Assembly (NCBI RefSeq): GCF_030812775.1
Contig: NZ_JAUSTI010000010.1
Location: forward strand, 62,001-126,000
Direction: 5' to 3'
DNA length: 64,000 bases
Source of the DNA: Paenibacillus tundrae
Lineage (GTDB): Bacteria > Bacillota > Bacilli > Paenibacillales > Paenibacillaceae
Shown here in pieces: positions 43,431 through 51,909 of this stretch. Each line of letters opens with the position of its first letter. Position 1 is the first letter of the stretch. The position numbers and the translations under genes were made by a program. The notes beneath the pieces were generated by a model. It was not told the origin of the DNA. It was given only the letters and a program-made list of their open reading frames with translations, and did no database searches.

Positions 43431-44729
43431 ATGCTTGAAATGAAGTGGATCAGAGCGCATGCAGAAGAGGTGCAGGCGGCGGCAGATGGAAAGAAAATCA
43501 ATATTAATATTCAAGAACTGTTAGAGCGAGACGAGGAACGCAGAGCGTTATTGCTGGAAACCGAAGAAGGACGCAGGGTGCGTAACGCGTTGTCGGCGGA
43601 TATTGGCAGGATGATGCAAGCAGGTCAGCGTGAGCAGGCAGAGGGGCTGCGAAGCGAGGTGAAACAACGGAATGAGCAGTTGGAACAGCTCAAAGCCAAG
43701 CTGGAAGTGATCCAAGAGGAATTTACGCGTATGCAGTGGCTCGTGCCGAATGTTGTATCGCCAGATACACCTGTAGGTACTTCGGATGCGGACAATGTAG
43801 AGCTACGCCGTGTAGGCGAGATCCCCGCATTTGAGTATAGAATAAAGGATCATGTGGAATTGGGTGAGGTGCATGACCTAATTGACATTGCGCGTGGGGT
43901 GAAAATCGGTGGAACTCGCAGTTATGTGCTCAAGGGAGCAGGGCTACTACTCCACCGAGCTGTGCAGCAGCTTGCGCTCGATCTGCTCTTGAAGCAGGGA
44001 TTTACACCGCTAGAGGTTCCGCTCATGGTAAGGGAGGATGCCCTGCTCAATACAGGCTTTTTCCCAACAGGACGAGACCAAGTCTATGAGCTTACTGGTG
44101 AGAATAAGTGGCTGGTTGGTACTTCGGAGGTGCCGCTCGTATCCTATTATGCGGATGAAGTCGTGGATGTGGAACAACCTATTAAGCTGGCCGCTGTATC
44201 GACGTGCTTCCGCAGTGAAGTAGGATCGGGAGGACGGGATGTGCGCGGACTGTATCGTGTACACCAGTTTGCCAAGGTGGAGCAGGTGATTCTCTGCGCG
44301 CCGGATGCGGCAGAATCGGAACGGATGTTACAAGAGATCACAGGACATGCTGAGCAATTGCTGCAATTGTTAGAGCTTCCTTATCGCGTTGTAGCGGTAT
44401 GTACTGGGGATATGGGGCAGAAGACGTATAAGCAGTATGATATTGAGACATGGATGCCTAGCCGGGAGGCCTACGGAGAGACACATTCTTCGTCGAATTT
44501 GCATGACTTCCAGGCACGTCGTTCGAACATTCGTTGTCGTGATGCAGAAGGGAAGCTAGTATATTGTCATACCCTAAACAATACAGCCGTGGCTTCGCCG
44601 CGTATTCTCATTCCATTGCTGGAGAATCATCAGCAGGCTGATGGAAGCATTCGAATTCCGGCTGCGCTCCAGCCATATATGGGCGGAGCTGAGTTTATTA
44701 CACTGCCACATCCAGCGGGAGAAGAGTAA
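43431..44729 (+). CDS. serS: Seryl-tRNA synthetase (divergent form)
   Basis: A 432-residue class II synthetase: N-terminal coiled coil for tRNA-Ser (about 30-100), then the catalytic core with motif 2 FRSEVGSGGRDVRGLYRVHQ and motif 3-like NNTAVASPRILIPLLENHQ. Compared with the common bacterial enzyme (motif 2 FRSEAGSAGRDT, motif 3 NGSGLAVGR, TAEVP in the serine pocket) this one has TSEVPLVSYY and NNTAVASPR, so it is a divergent, possibly second, SerRS. ATG at 43431 follows AAAGGAG. It is under T-box control. Confidence 0.9.
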   Translation: MLEMKWIRAHAEEVQAAADGKKININIQELLERDEERRALLLETEEGRRVRNALSADIGRMMQAGQREQAEGLRSEVKQRNEQLEQLKAKLEVIQEEFTRMQWLVPNVVSPDTPVGTSDADNVELRRVGEIPAFEYRIKDHVELGEVHDLIDIARGVKIGGTRSYVLKGAGLLLHRAVQQLALDLLLKQGFTPLEVPLMVREDALLNTGFFPTGRDQVYELTGENKWLVGTSEVPLVSYYADEVVDVEQPIKLAAVSTCFRSEVGSGGRDVRGLYRVHQFAKVEQVILCAPDAAESERMLQEITGHAEQLLQLLELPYRVVAVCTGDMGQKTYKQYDIETWMPSREAYGETHSSSNLHDFQARRSNIRCRDAEGKLVYCHTLNNTAVASPRILIPLLENHQQADGSIRIPAALQPYMGGAEFITLPHPAGEE

Positions 44730-44785
44730 GAGATAATTGTAACGTTGGTATGCATATGAAAGAGCGGTATTGAACGTGAACTACA

Positions 44786-44857
44786 AAGAACTCCTATATC
44801 GCAATGTCATTAAGGTAATAAGCTTGATGATATTGCTCTTCATAGGGGTTCTTTTTT
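44786..44857 (+). terminator. Terminator of serS
   Basis: AAGAACTCCTAT (44786-44797) pairs with ATAGGGGTTCTT (44842-44853; one G-T pair) and runs into six T. The long loop may contain extra pairing. Confidence 0.7.
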
Positions 44858-44941
44858 ACATAACGAGATATCGTAGAAGGAGCATCAGTATATTTTTGGA
44901 ATATATTATTAATCGAGATTACTGAGATGGGAGTGTATAGG

Positions 44942-45022
44942 ATGGACAAGCATTACGATAACCTCCTGTTAGCTTTTGAAGAAGCAGTAGGAGGTTTTGG
45001 TTCATGCGATATCGTAAGCTAG
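44942..45022 (+). CDS. Putative 26-codon leader peptide overlapping the AKR start
   Basis: An ATG at 44942, preceded by GGGAGTGTATAGG, opens a 26-codon frame (MDKHYDNLLLAFEEAVGGFG, then SCDIVS) that ends at 45022, inside the next gene. It spans a hairpin that hides the ribosome site of that gene. Coding status is not proven. Confidence 0.45.
   Translation: MDKHYDNLLLAFEEAVGGFGSCDIVS
44960..44996 (+). promoter_or_regulatory. Shine-Dalgarno-sequestering hairpin
   Basis: AACCTCCT (44960-44967) pairs perfectly with AGGAGGTT (44989-44996), which is the ribosome site for the ATG at 45004. Translation of the leader frame would open it. Confidence 0.65.
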
Positions 45023-45855
45023 GCAATACGAGTATAGACATTCCGGTGATTGGTCAAGGGACGTGGAAGTTTGGTGAAGATCCGAGGAAAGAAAGAGATG
45101 AAGTGGAGGCATTGCGCCATGGTATCCAAAATGGACTTACGCTAATAGATACTGCAGAAGAGTACGGAGATGGGGGTGCCGAGAAAGTGGTTGGTCGTGC
45201 TATTGATGATGTCAGAAGTGAGGTATTCCTAGTCACTAAAGTATCAGCCAAGCATTGTTCTTACCAAGGTGTTCTTAGAGCGGCAGAGGAAAGTTTAGAT
45301 CGTTTGAGAACGGATTATATAGATCTGTATTTGCAGCATTGGCCAAGCCCACAATACGAAGTAGCTGAGACGATGGAGGCTATGTCAGAACTAGTCAGTC
45401 AGGGTATAGTCAAACATGTAGGCGTTAGTAATTTTACGCTCGATTTGATGAAAGAGGCACAGTACCATTTAGGCGAAGTGCCGTTGGTATGTAATCAATT
45501 AGCTTATCATTTACATGATCGAAGAATAGAGAAGGAAATACTACCTTTTTCTAAAGAAAACAGCATAACTATTATGGGATATTCACCTTTTGGATTTGCT
45601 CCATCTAAATTCGGTAATAAAGGATTTCCACAAGTGGGTTCCGCAGAGAGAAAGATACTGGATACCATCGGAGAGAACTATGGCGTAACCGCATATCAGG
45701 TTGCAATGAACTGGATTATAGGGCAGGAAGGTATGGTTACCATCCCCAAAGCGGCGAGTATACAGCATATAGATGATAATTTGAGAGCCCTAGATTGGGA
45801 GTTAGAAGAGGCGGACTTGGCAAAAATCGAGAGATGTTTTCCGCTGATGGACTAA
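45004..45855 (+). CDS. Aldo/keto reductase (AKR superfamily)
   Basis: A 283-residue NADPH-dependent reductase, only distantly related to the one at 8054-8881. Tetrad residues are Asp and Tyr in LIDTAEEYGDG, Lys in LVTKVSAKH and His in YLQHWP. The C-terminal NADP segment IPKAASIQHIDDN is present. The ATG at 45004 follows AGGAGG, which is sequestered in an 8-bp hairpin crossed by a short upstream frame, suggesting translational control. The HIT gene follows after 39 bases. Confidence 0.9.
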   Translation: MRYRKLGNTSIDIPVIGQGTWKFGEDPRKERDEVEALRHGIQNGLTLIDTAEEYGDGGAEKVVGRAIDDVRSEVFLVTKVSAKHCSYQGVLRAAEESLDRLRTDYIDLYLQHWPSPQYEVAETMEAMSELVSQGIVKHVGVSNFTLDLMKEAQYHLGEVPLVCNQLAYHLHDRRIEKEILPFSKENSITIMGYSPFGFAPSKFGNKGFPQVGSAERKILDTIGENYGVTAYQVAMNWIIGQEGMVTIPKAASIQHIDDNLRALDWELEEADLAKIERCFPLMD

Positions 45856-45894
45856 GTTATAGCTAACACCTGTAATACATATGATAGGAGCTGA

Positions 45895-46377
45895 ATGGAA
45901 TCGATGACAGCATCATTTTCACATAGACCCGAAGGATACGAATGTCCATTTTGTTGTATATGGGGTATTGAAGGGTCTAATCAGGGAACCAAACAAAAGG
46001 ATATCATCTATCAGAACGAAAAGGTAACGGCATTTATCGCACGTAAATGGTGGCCGAACAATAAGGGGCATGTGCTCATCATTCCTAATCAACATTTCGA
46101 GAATATCTTTGACCTTCCTGCCGATTATGCTGCTGAAATCCACCGGGCGACTCAGCTTACAGCACTTGCGATGAAGAATACCTATGGATGTGATGGAATC
46201 TCGACACGGCAACATAATGAACCTGCTGGCAATCAAGATGTATGGCATTATCATCTGCATGTCTACCCTAGATATGTGGATGATCAACTGTATCTGTCAC
46301 ATGGGGCTAATTCTGATCCAGAAGAACGTGCTCTTTATGCTGACAAGCTGCGTTCTTGGATCAATGAGAATACGTAA
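45895..46377 (+). CDS. HIT-family hydrolase
   Basis: A 160-residue histidine-triad protein, a nucleotide hydrolase/transferase. The triad motif is WHYHLHVYPR. CPFC near the N-terminus resembles the zinc site of Fhit/Hint-like members, and KGHVLIIPNQH is the typical core strand. ATG at 45895, five bases after AGGAG. The end is only 24 bases from a convergent AraC gene. Substrate unknown. Confidence 0.88.
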   Translation: MESMTASFSHRPEGYECPFCCIWGIEGSNQGTKQKDIIYQNEKVTAFIARKWWPNNKGHVLIIPNQHFENIFDLPADYAAEIHRATQLTALAMKNTYGCDGISTRQHNEPAGNQDVWHYHLHVYPRYVDDQLYLSHGANSDPEERALYADKLRSWINENT

Positions 46378-46401
46378 AATTCAGGAGAATACATCAACAC
46401 A

Positions 46402-47247
46402 TCATTTAATGGGTATCCAGATTTGAGGTGGTTGATTAGGCCCGGGATAGACCTCAAATTCGGGAATACCAGCATGTTCATAAGGGTTGGAGGGGAACCA
46501 TTCTGTGATGATCTGTTTCCACAGAGCCTGCATACTTGCGGGCATCGGTCCTTGCACTTCAAATACGCACCATTTGGAAGCGGGAATTAGAAACGTCGAT
46601 AATCCTTCAGGTACTTCTCCGTCGTAAGAGGTAGCAATCCAGTATTCCATTTGTTTCTCGTGAATCTCGTTCTGATCCACACAGACACCAAGAATGCCTT
46701 GAATCCATCCGTTATTTAATTGAAACAAGCGATCCTCAGCTCCACTGTGATATGCATCTTGCCACATCGTAGAGATTCCAGACAGGTGTTCTCCGTTTAT
46801 ATACGAAAAGGATTGTTGGATTCCTACCACCAAAAATTCATCATGTTCTACCATTTTATAATTCATGGGTTCTGCTCCTTTTAAGCTAAGCTGAATAACC
46901 AAGCGGTTATATGCCTTTATTGAAATCTTATTTCGACGGGCTTCACTAGGGGGGAATCCATGTTGTCTGCGAAAAGCTTTGGAAAATGACTCTGGCGTGT
47001 CATAACCGTACTTGAACGCTAAATCAATGATTTTGCCATCGCTTTGTAGAAGCTCATATGCTGCTAATGTTAATCGTCTTCGCCTGATATATTCTGCAAT
47101 CGTAACATCAGCTAATAAGGAAAATGTACGTTGAAAATGAAAGAGAGACAGGTTGGTTTCAGCCGCAATTTGTTCAATGGTCATGTCCTCAAGCAGATGA
47201 TCTTCAATATATTGAATAGCTGTTTGTAAGGGCTGAATCCATTTCAT
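46402..47247 (-). CDS. AraC-type regulator with GyrI-like effector domain
   Basis: A 281-residue regulator. The N-terminal AraC helix-turn-helix pair (about 8-105; MTIEQIAAETNLSLFHFQRT, DTPESFSKAFRRQHGFPPSE) is followed by a GyrI/Rob-like small-molecule-binding domain (about 125-281, with EFEVYPGPNQPPQIWIPI). This is the Rob/BmrR-like effector arrangement, often tied to drug or stress response. The target is not evident. ATG start after AAGGAG. Confidence 0.88.
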   Translation of the reverse strand: MKWIQPLQTAIQYIEDHLLEDMTIEQIAAETNLSLFHFQRTFSLLADVTIAEYIRRRRLTLAAYELLQSDGKIIDLAFKYGYDTPESFSKAFRRQHGFPPSEARRNKISIKAYNRLVIQLSLKGAEPMNYKMVEHDEFLVVGIQQSFSYINGEHLSGISTMWQDAYHSGAEDRLFQLNNGWIQGILGVCVDQNEIHEKQMEYWIATSYDGEVPEGLSTFLIPASKWCVFEVQGPMPASMQALWKQIITEWFPSNPYEHAGIPEFEVYPGPNQPPQIWIPIK

Positions 47248-47405
47248 GTTGTGATCACTCCTTGATGCATATCATACAGGATTGTTGCTTCAGCAGCCTG
47301 TCTTTTTATGCTCGAATTTGTCTGTTTGATCCGTTTGTATGTATGGTTTCTTCAAAAAGACAAGTTTAATGAAAATCGGAGAGGTTGTTACCCTGCTCAT
47401 TATAC

Positions 47406-48038
47406 TTAAGAAAACTGCCAAAAACCTGCAATGGGATGTTCAATCTCCGTTCCTACTTTGGCGAAAATATATAGTGAACCAAAATAAAAAGGATAACTGC
47501 CATCCTCTTGAATCAATGTGTCGGGATAACCGTCTTCATCGACTTGGAAAAAGAATGAAAATGACTCTTCCTTAAGTTTGGCCAAATAATAGTCTTCATT
47601 TTGAATCAGCCTTGGATTGCCTCCGACTTTGATTAAAAAAGGTCGATCTATTGATTTTTCATCACTAGTTAGTTGACCAGCTGAGATGATGTGTTTGATA
47701 AGACTAGAATTAGCAAAGATATTAATCGTGCTTTCCGCTGAAATGGGATGCTCAATCACCTTCACCGAGCAGTTTGGATAAATGTTGTTCTCCAAATGCT
47801 CATCACGATCTTCCGGAATAAAAATGGAAATCATGCTACCTGGTTTAAAGGGATGGTTGAGACTTAGATAGAAAACATACTTTTGGTTGTGATCATGAAT
47901 GAGGTCTGAGTGATTATCAAAAAAAACCGGCGCATTCCCGCCAATCCAGCCTGCTCCGTGTTCGTTCGTTGAATCCAAATCCGCGTAATAAAGAATACAA
48001 TCTAATCTCTTGATTAAAATATTTGTTTTGTTCTCCAT
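47406..48038 (-). CDS. DUF1963-like (YwqG-type) hypothetical protein
   Basis: A 210-residue soluble protein. The ending (KVGGNPRLIQNEDYY, SFFFQVDEDGYPDTL, YPFYFGSLYIFAKVG) resembles DUF1963/YwqG proteins, whose role is unknown. The N-terminal half is not clearly recognised. ATG at 48038 with GAGAGGAG 13 bases upstream, a slightly long spacing. Base composition is more A+T-rich than its neighbours. Confidence 0.6.
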   Translation of the reverse strand: MENKTNILIKRLDCILYYADLDSTNEHGAGWIGGNAPVFFDNHSDLIHDHNQKYVFYLSLNHPFKPGSMISIFIPEDRDEHLENNIYPNCSVKVIEHPISAESTINIFANSSLIKHIISAGQLTSDEKSIDRPFLIKVGGNPRLIQNEDYYLAKLKEESFSFFFQVDEDGYPDTLIQEDGSYPFYFGSLYIFAKVGTEIEHPIAGFWQFS

Positions 48039-48292
48039 CGTTATTTGGCAACTCCTCTCAAAAACTAACATTACCGTCACAGCTTTGATAAAAAAGTGTT
48101 CGCTGAATCGAATAGTGATGGTTCCAATTCATGTAGTTTTTATTTTATTATAAGGAACGCTCGCAGCAGATAAAATGTCGATTTTAAGTTTAGATGCTCC
48201 GTATGGTTATATTAAAATTCACTTTTGTGCATATAGATTCCGATATACTATAATAGAAGTAAAATACTGGATAGTAGGAGGATGAAAAGTTC

Positions 48293-49399
48293 ATGATGAG
48301 TATGAAACAGGCACTTCGCGGAGCACTTGCTCTAGTTCTTGTATTCGGGGTGCTAGCACCAACACTAGTTTTTGCCGCTACGGGAGATGTCACTTCAATT
48401 GAGATCACGAATGAGAGCCCACGGAAAATGAGTGTATCTGAAACGGCTACGCTTCAGGTCATGGCCGTTATTGAAGGTTTTGATAATAAACAGGATGTGA
48501 CAGCGGGGGTTACGTGGTCAACCAGTAATGCAGCTGTTGCAACCATTGCTAAGGGGAAAGTTAAGGCTGTGTCAGCAGGCCAAGCAACGATCTTTGCCCA
48601 GCTTGATGGAGTGAAGACTGAGCTTGTGGTTCAGGTTCAGGATAAGATTAAGAGCATCAAAGCTTCGCCTAACTCCTATAGTTTTGTCAAAGGTAGTGAA
48701 GGTACACTGCCGAAAGTAACGATTACCCGTGCAAATGGCAAGTCAGAAGACGTCACGTCGGAGATTGTATGGACAGTTTCCAGCTCGTCGGCTGTGTTGG
48801 AAGACGGGAAGATCAGAGGTATTACACCTGGTCGCGTATTATTACAAGGAAAGTACGGTTCCACAACGGTAAAAGTACCCGTTGCCATCACGGATGTGAT
48901 TACGAAAATCGATGTAACACCGAAGGCATTACAGCTCAACATCAAGAAGTCGAAGGCATTGAAAGTAATAGGTACATATGCGAATGGCAAAACAATCAAT
49001 CTTTCGAAACAGGTGATCTGGACCTCTTCTAATAATGGTGTAGCTACAGTCAAAAATGGTACCGTTAAGACGTTGACTGAAGGAAAAGCCACCTTGACAG
49101 GAACGTATCAAGATCAGACAATAACCGTAGAGGTTACTGTCGTACCTTTGCTCAAAAAGCTGATTACAGGGCAGAAGAAACTGGTGTTATCTCCACAAGG
49201 AAGCACAACGCTCAGCTTGATGGCACAGTATGATACGGGCAAAATGACTGTTGTTACCAACAGTGCAGTATGGACCAGCAGTAAGCCTGGTGTAGCGACG
49301 GTTACAAACGGGAAGATTCAAGCGGTATCCAAGGGCAAGACCTCCATTGTAGCGAAATGGGGAAACAAAAAGGTGAGCATACCTGTTACGGTAAAATAA
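48293..49399 (+). CDS. Secreted protein with BIG2 immunoglobulin-like repeats
   Basis: A 368-residue exported protein: signal peptide ending LVFA, then four bacterial Ig-like (BIG2) domains of about 80 residues. The repeating motif is WSTSNAAVATIAKGKVKAVS, WTVSSSSAVLEDGKIRGITP, WTSSNNGVATVKNGTVKTLT and WTSSKPGVATVTNGKIQAVS. Such domains act as adhesive or spacer modules on the cell surface. No catalytic or cell-wall-anchor domain is attached. ATG after AGGAGGATG. Confidence 0.88.
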   Translation: MMSMKQALRGALALVLVFGVLAPTLVFAATGDVTSIEITNESPRKMSVSETATLQVMAVIEGFDNKQDVTAGVTWSTSNAAVATIAKGKVKAVSAGQATIFAQLDGVKTELVVQVQDKIKSIKASPNSYSFVKGSEGTLPKVTITRANGKSEDVTSEIVWTVSSSSAVLEDGKIRGITPGRVLLQGKYGSTTVKVPVAITDVITKIDVTPKALQLNIKKSKALKVIGTYANGKTINLSKQVIWTSSNNGVATVKNGTVKTLTEGKATLTGTYQDQTITVEVTVVPLLKKLITGQKKLVLSPQGSTTLSLMAQYDTGKMTVVTNSAVWTSSKPGVATVTNGKIQAVSKGKTSIVAKWGNKKVSIPVTVK

Positions 49400-49491
49400 T
49401 CTCAGAACTACAACACGGGTCTGTAATATGATATGTATCAGGTGACAACTTGCGTTATATATGTAATATTTATACAAAAGCAAAGAGGCAG

Positions 49492-49518
49492 GGAGCGTAG
49501 ATTATACGCTCCTTTCTT
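49492..49518 (+). terminator. Terminator of the BIG2 gene
   Basis: GGAGCGTA (49492-49499) pairs with TACGCTCC (49505-49512), followed by TTTCTT. Confidence 0.75.
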
Positions 49519-49557
49519 GTAACCTTTATCAGAATCGCAAGGATCGGATGTGAGTGT

Positions 49558-49740
49558 ATGAAAGGTTCCATTATAAGTTCAGGTTGGAATTGGAATGATG
49601 TGGCTTATCTTCGATATCTCCTGTTCTCGATTCTCTCGGCACTGACTTTTCAGATGAGTGACAAGATTGAAGGGATGAAACACCGTGCCTATACCAAGTA
49701 CCTTGAAGGGTATCGATTGAAGAGTAAGCAGATCCAATGA
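49558..49740 (+). CDS. Small protein with one membrane segment
   Basis: A 60-residue protein with a central hydrophobic stretch (YLRYLLFSILSALTF) and a basic C-terminus. I do not recognise it. Its TGA overlaps the ATG of the next gene, implying translational coupling. The ribosome site is weak. Confidence 0.5.
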   Translation: MKGSIISSGWNWNDVAYLRYLLFSILSALTFQMSDKIEGMKHRAYTKYLEGYRLKSKQIQ

Positions 49741-50126
49741 GAAGTAGACTTGTTTATTTCATCGCAACGATCATCACGATGGGGCTAGGTCTTGCTTCGC
49801 GTCATTATGGAGATCAGTTACCCGATTGGGTGAGTGAACATACAGGAGATGCTTTGTGGGCAGGAATGATTTATTTTGGTGTACGCATGGTATGGCACAG
49901 GCGTAGTACAATTTGGGCAGTAATAATTAGTTTGTTGTTCTGTTGGATGATCGAATTCTCACAATTGATTCAGACACCATGGCTGAATGAACTCCGTTCA
50001 ACGTTGTTAGGGGCACTTGTTTTGGGTCATGGTTTCCTCGTGGTTGATCTCATTCGTTACACTGTTGGAATTCTGTGTGTGTATATGTTGGATCGTTATT
50101 TCCCGAGCAATATCAATCGCATGTAA
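49737..50126 (+). CDS. DUF2809 family membrane protein
   Basis: A 129-residue membrane protein with about four transmembrane helices and the DUF2809 features GLASRHYGDQLPDWVSEHTG, GDALWAGMIYFG and FCWMIEFSQLIQTPWLNELR. Function unknown. It starts at the ATGA overlap with the preceding small gene. Confidence 0.82.
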   Translation: MRSRLVYFIATIITMGLGLASRHYGDQLPDWVSEHTGDALWAGMIYFGVRMVWHRRSTIWAVIISLLFCWMIEFSQLIQTPWLNELRSTLLGALVLGHGFLVVDLIRYTVGILCVYMLDRYFPSNINRM

Positions 50127-50184
50127 GATGGTGAGCAGGTTTCTAGAAATAGGTACCGATAAAGGTATCGATAAGGAGATGCTG

Positions 50185-50745
50185 ATGATGAATGTGGACA
50201 AGCTTTTTAGTGAATCCCCGGAGTTTGATACAGAGCGATTGTTACTAAGACGTCTGACCATGAATGATGTTGAGGAGTATTTCCAATTTGCTTCCGATCC
50301 ACGTGTGAGTGAACAGAGCTTGTGGAACTGTCATGAGACGATGGAGGACTCGGTTCATTATATTCAACGCGTTATGGATAACTATGAGCGTAAAACAGTT
50401 TATTTATGGGCATTTATCTGGAAGAAGACAGGTCAACTGATTGGAAGAGGCGGGATATTTGATCTAAATGAGTCTATGCAAAGTGCTGAGCTAGGATATG
50501 CTATATCTAGTTTATATTGGAATCAAGGTGTTGCATCTGAAGCGATGCAGCCGATTGTAAATTATTGTTTTGAAGAGCTTGACTGTAATCGTCTTGGTGG
50601 TAGATGTAATGCAGGTAATATAGGATCTGCGCGTGTGATGGAGAAAATTGGCATGTCATTTGAAGGGATACTGCGTAAGCAGTTGAAAATCAAAGGTGTC
50701 TTCACGGATCAGAAAATATACTCCCGCATTCGGGATGATCTATAA
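50185..50745 (+). CDS. GNAT acetyltransferase (RimJ/RimL type)
   Basis: A protein of about 186 residues of the RimJ/RimL class (TERLLLRRLTMNDVEEYFQF; AELGYAISSLYWNQGVASEA; NIGSARVMEKIGMSFEGILR). It N-acetylates an unknown amine or protein N-terminus. Of the starts after AAGGAG (50173-50178), ATG at 50185 or 50188 has a workable spacing; ATG at 50179 does not. Confidence 0.88.
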   Translation: MMNVDKLFSESPEFDTERLLLRRLTMNDVEEYFQFASDPRVSEQSLWNCHETMEDSVHYIQRVMDNYERKTVYLWAFIWKKTGQLIGRGGIFDLNESMQSAELGYAISSLYWNQGVASEAMQPIVNYCFEELDCNRLGGRCNAGNIGSARVMEKIGMSFEGILRKQLKIKGVFTDQKIYSRIRDDL

Positions 50746-50827
50746 TACATGAATGACGGATCGAACTTGTCATGTTATAACATTGGTTTTGCATTGAACT
50801 TTACATATGAATTCAGGAGGTATAGCG

Positions 50828-51157
50828 ATGATCTACAGTATCATATCCCGCTCCACTTGGGAGCAACTATCGGGGCAGAGCTTCTATGCTCCTGACAGCT
50901 TGAATACAGATGGGTTCATTCATTGTTCTACGAAAGAGCAGATTCCGTGGGTAGCTGGGCAATATTATGAAGGACGAACGGATCTGTTACTGCTTGGTAT
51001 CGATGAGAAAGCATTACAAGCGGAAGTAGTTTATGAGGATTTGTATAACTTAAACGAACTTTTCCCACATATCTATGGTCAGCTTAATTTGGATGCCGTG
51101 CACAAGGTTCTCGATTTTAACCCAAATGAAGATGGATCATTTTCTTTTCCGGAATAG
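50828..51157 (+). CDS. DUF952 family protein
   Basis: A 109-residue protein of the DUF952 family (YSIISRSTWEQL, DGFIHCSTKEQIPWVAGQYY, HIYGQLNLDAV), a small fold related to ADP-ribosyltransferases of the Tpt1-like kind; function unproven. ATG at 50828 follows CAGGAGG. Confidence 0.85.
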   Translation: MIYSIISRSTWEQLSGQSFYAPDSLNTDGFIHCSTKEQIPWVAGQYYEGRTDLLLLGIDEKALQAEVVYEDLYNLNELFPHIYGQLNLDAVHKVLDFNPNEDGSFSFPE

Positions 51158-51184
51158 TTAGGACAGATCGTTTATGTTGCCAAA

Positions 51185-51319
51185 ATGCTCAAAGAGACGT
51201 CATGGGAGAGCTTATCCATTCCGCGAAATGGGTCTACCCTCTATAATGGTGAGAAATTCGCCAAGCTTAAGATGACAAAGCATTTTACAGACGAACTTAA
51301 AAGGGAGGAAACCAAATGA
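51185..51319 (+). CDS. Possible 44-residue protein before the histidine phosphatase gene
   Basis: The frame (MLKETSWESLSIPRNGSTLY, NGEKFAKLKMTKHFTDELKR, EETK) reads like real coding sequence, and its TGA overlaps the next ATG as ATGA. There is no good ribosome site, and the frame is continuous with the end of the DUF952 gene after its stop, so it may instead be a relic. Not recognised. Confidence 0.35.
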   Translation: MLKETSWESLSIPRNGSTLYNGEKFAKLKMTKHFTDELKREETK

Positions 51320-51909
51320 CACAATTAACTCTAATTCGGCATGGGAGTACAGCTTGGAATAAAGAGAAGCGATCACAGGGGCAGACGGACAACCCGCTGG
51401 ATCAAGAAGGTAGAGAACAGGCGCTATTGCTTGCCGCAAGACTTAGCTCAGATTCATGGGATGCGATCTATGCTAGTGATCTGGAGCGCGCCAGCGAGAC
51501 CGCTCGAATCATTGGTGATCGATTGGGGATCAAGGAGATTCACCTCGATCCACGTCTACGTGAAATGGGCGGAGGTCAGGTCGAAGGAACAACAGAAGAG
51601 GAACGGATATCACGGTGGGGCGCAGATTGGAGCAACATAGAGTTAGGAAGAGAAACAGCCGATGCGGGAACGTCACGTGGCATGGAGGTCATTGAAGAAA
51701 TCTGCCGTAAGCATCCACATGATCGCGTACTTGTCGTTAGTCATGGAGCGATACTCCGTAACACCCTTAGAGGATTACTGCCTGAACTTGATGTAAGTGT
51801 TAAGCTGTCTAATACTTCCGTTACCCGAATCGAAAAGAAGGCAGAGGCTTGGGGTTGTGAGTTGTACAACTGCAGCGTACATCTGAATACTTCTGAAGGA
51901 GCGCGATAG
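51316..51909 (+). CDS. Histidine phosphatase family protein
   Basis: A 197-residue phosphatase of the phosphoglycerate-mutase fold with the RHG motif LIRHGSTAWN, catalytic second His in VVSHGAILRN and the Glu-bearing segment REMGGGQVEG. Substrates of such proteins range from sugar phosphates to nucleotides or cobalamin precursors; none is indicated. AAAGGGAGG precedes the ATG. The next gene follows the stop directly. Confidence 0.9.
   Translation: MTQLTLIRHGSTAWNKEKRSQGQTDNPLDQEGREQALLLAARLSSDSWDAIYASDLERASETARIIGDRLGIKEIHLDPRLREMGGGQVEGTTEEERISRWGADWSNIELGRETADAGTSRGMEVIEEICRKHPHDRVLVVSHGAILRNTLRGLLPELDVSVKLSNTSVTRIEKKAEAWGCELYNCSVHLNTSEGAR

Noticed and set aside
43431-44729. serS as part of an antibiotic biosynthesis cluster
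   Set aside because: Neighbouring genes are ordinary small membrane, reductase and hydrolase genes; no biosynthetic genes are present.
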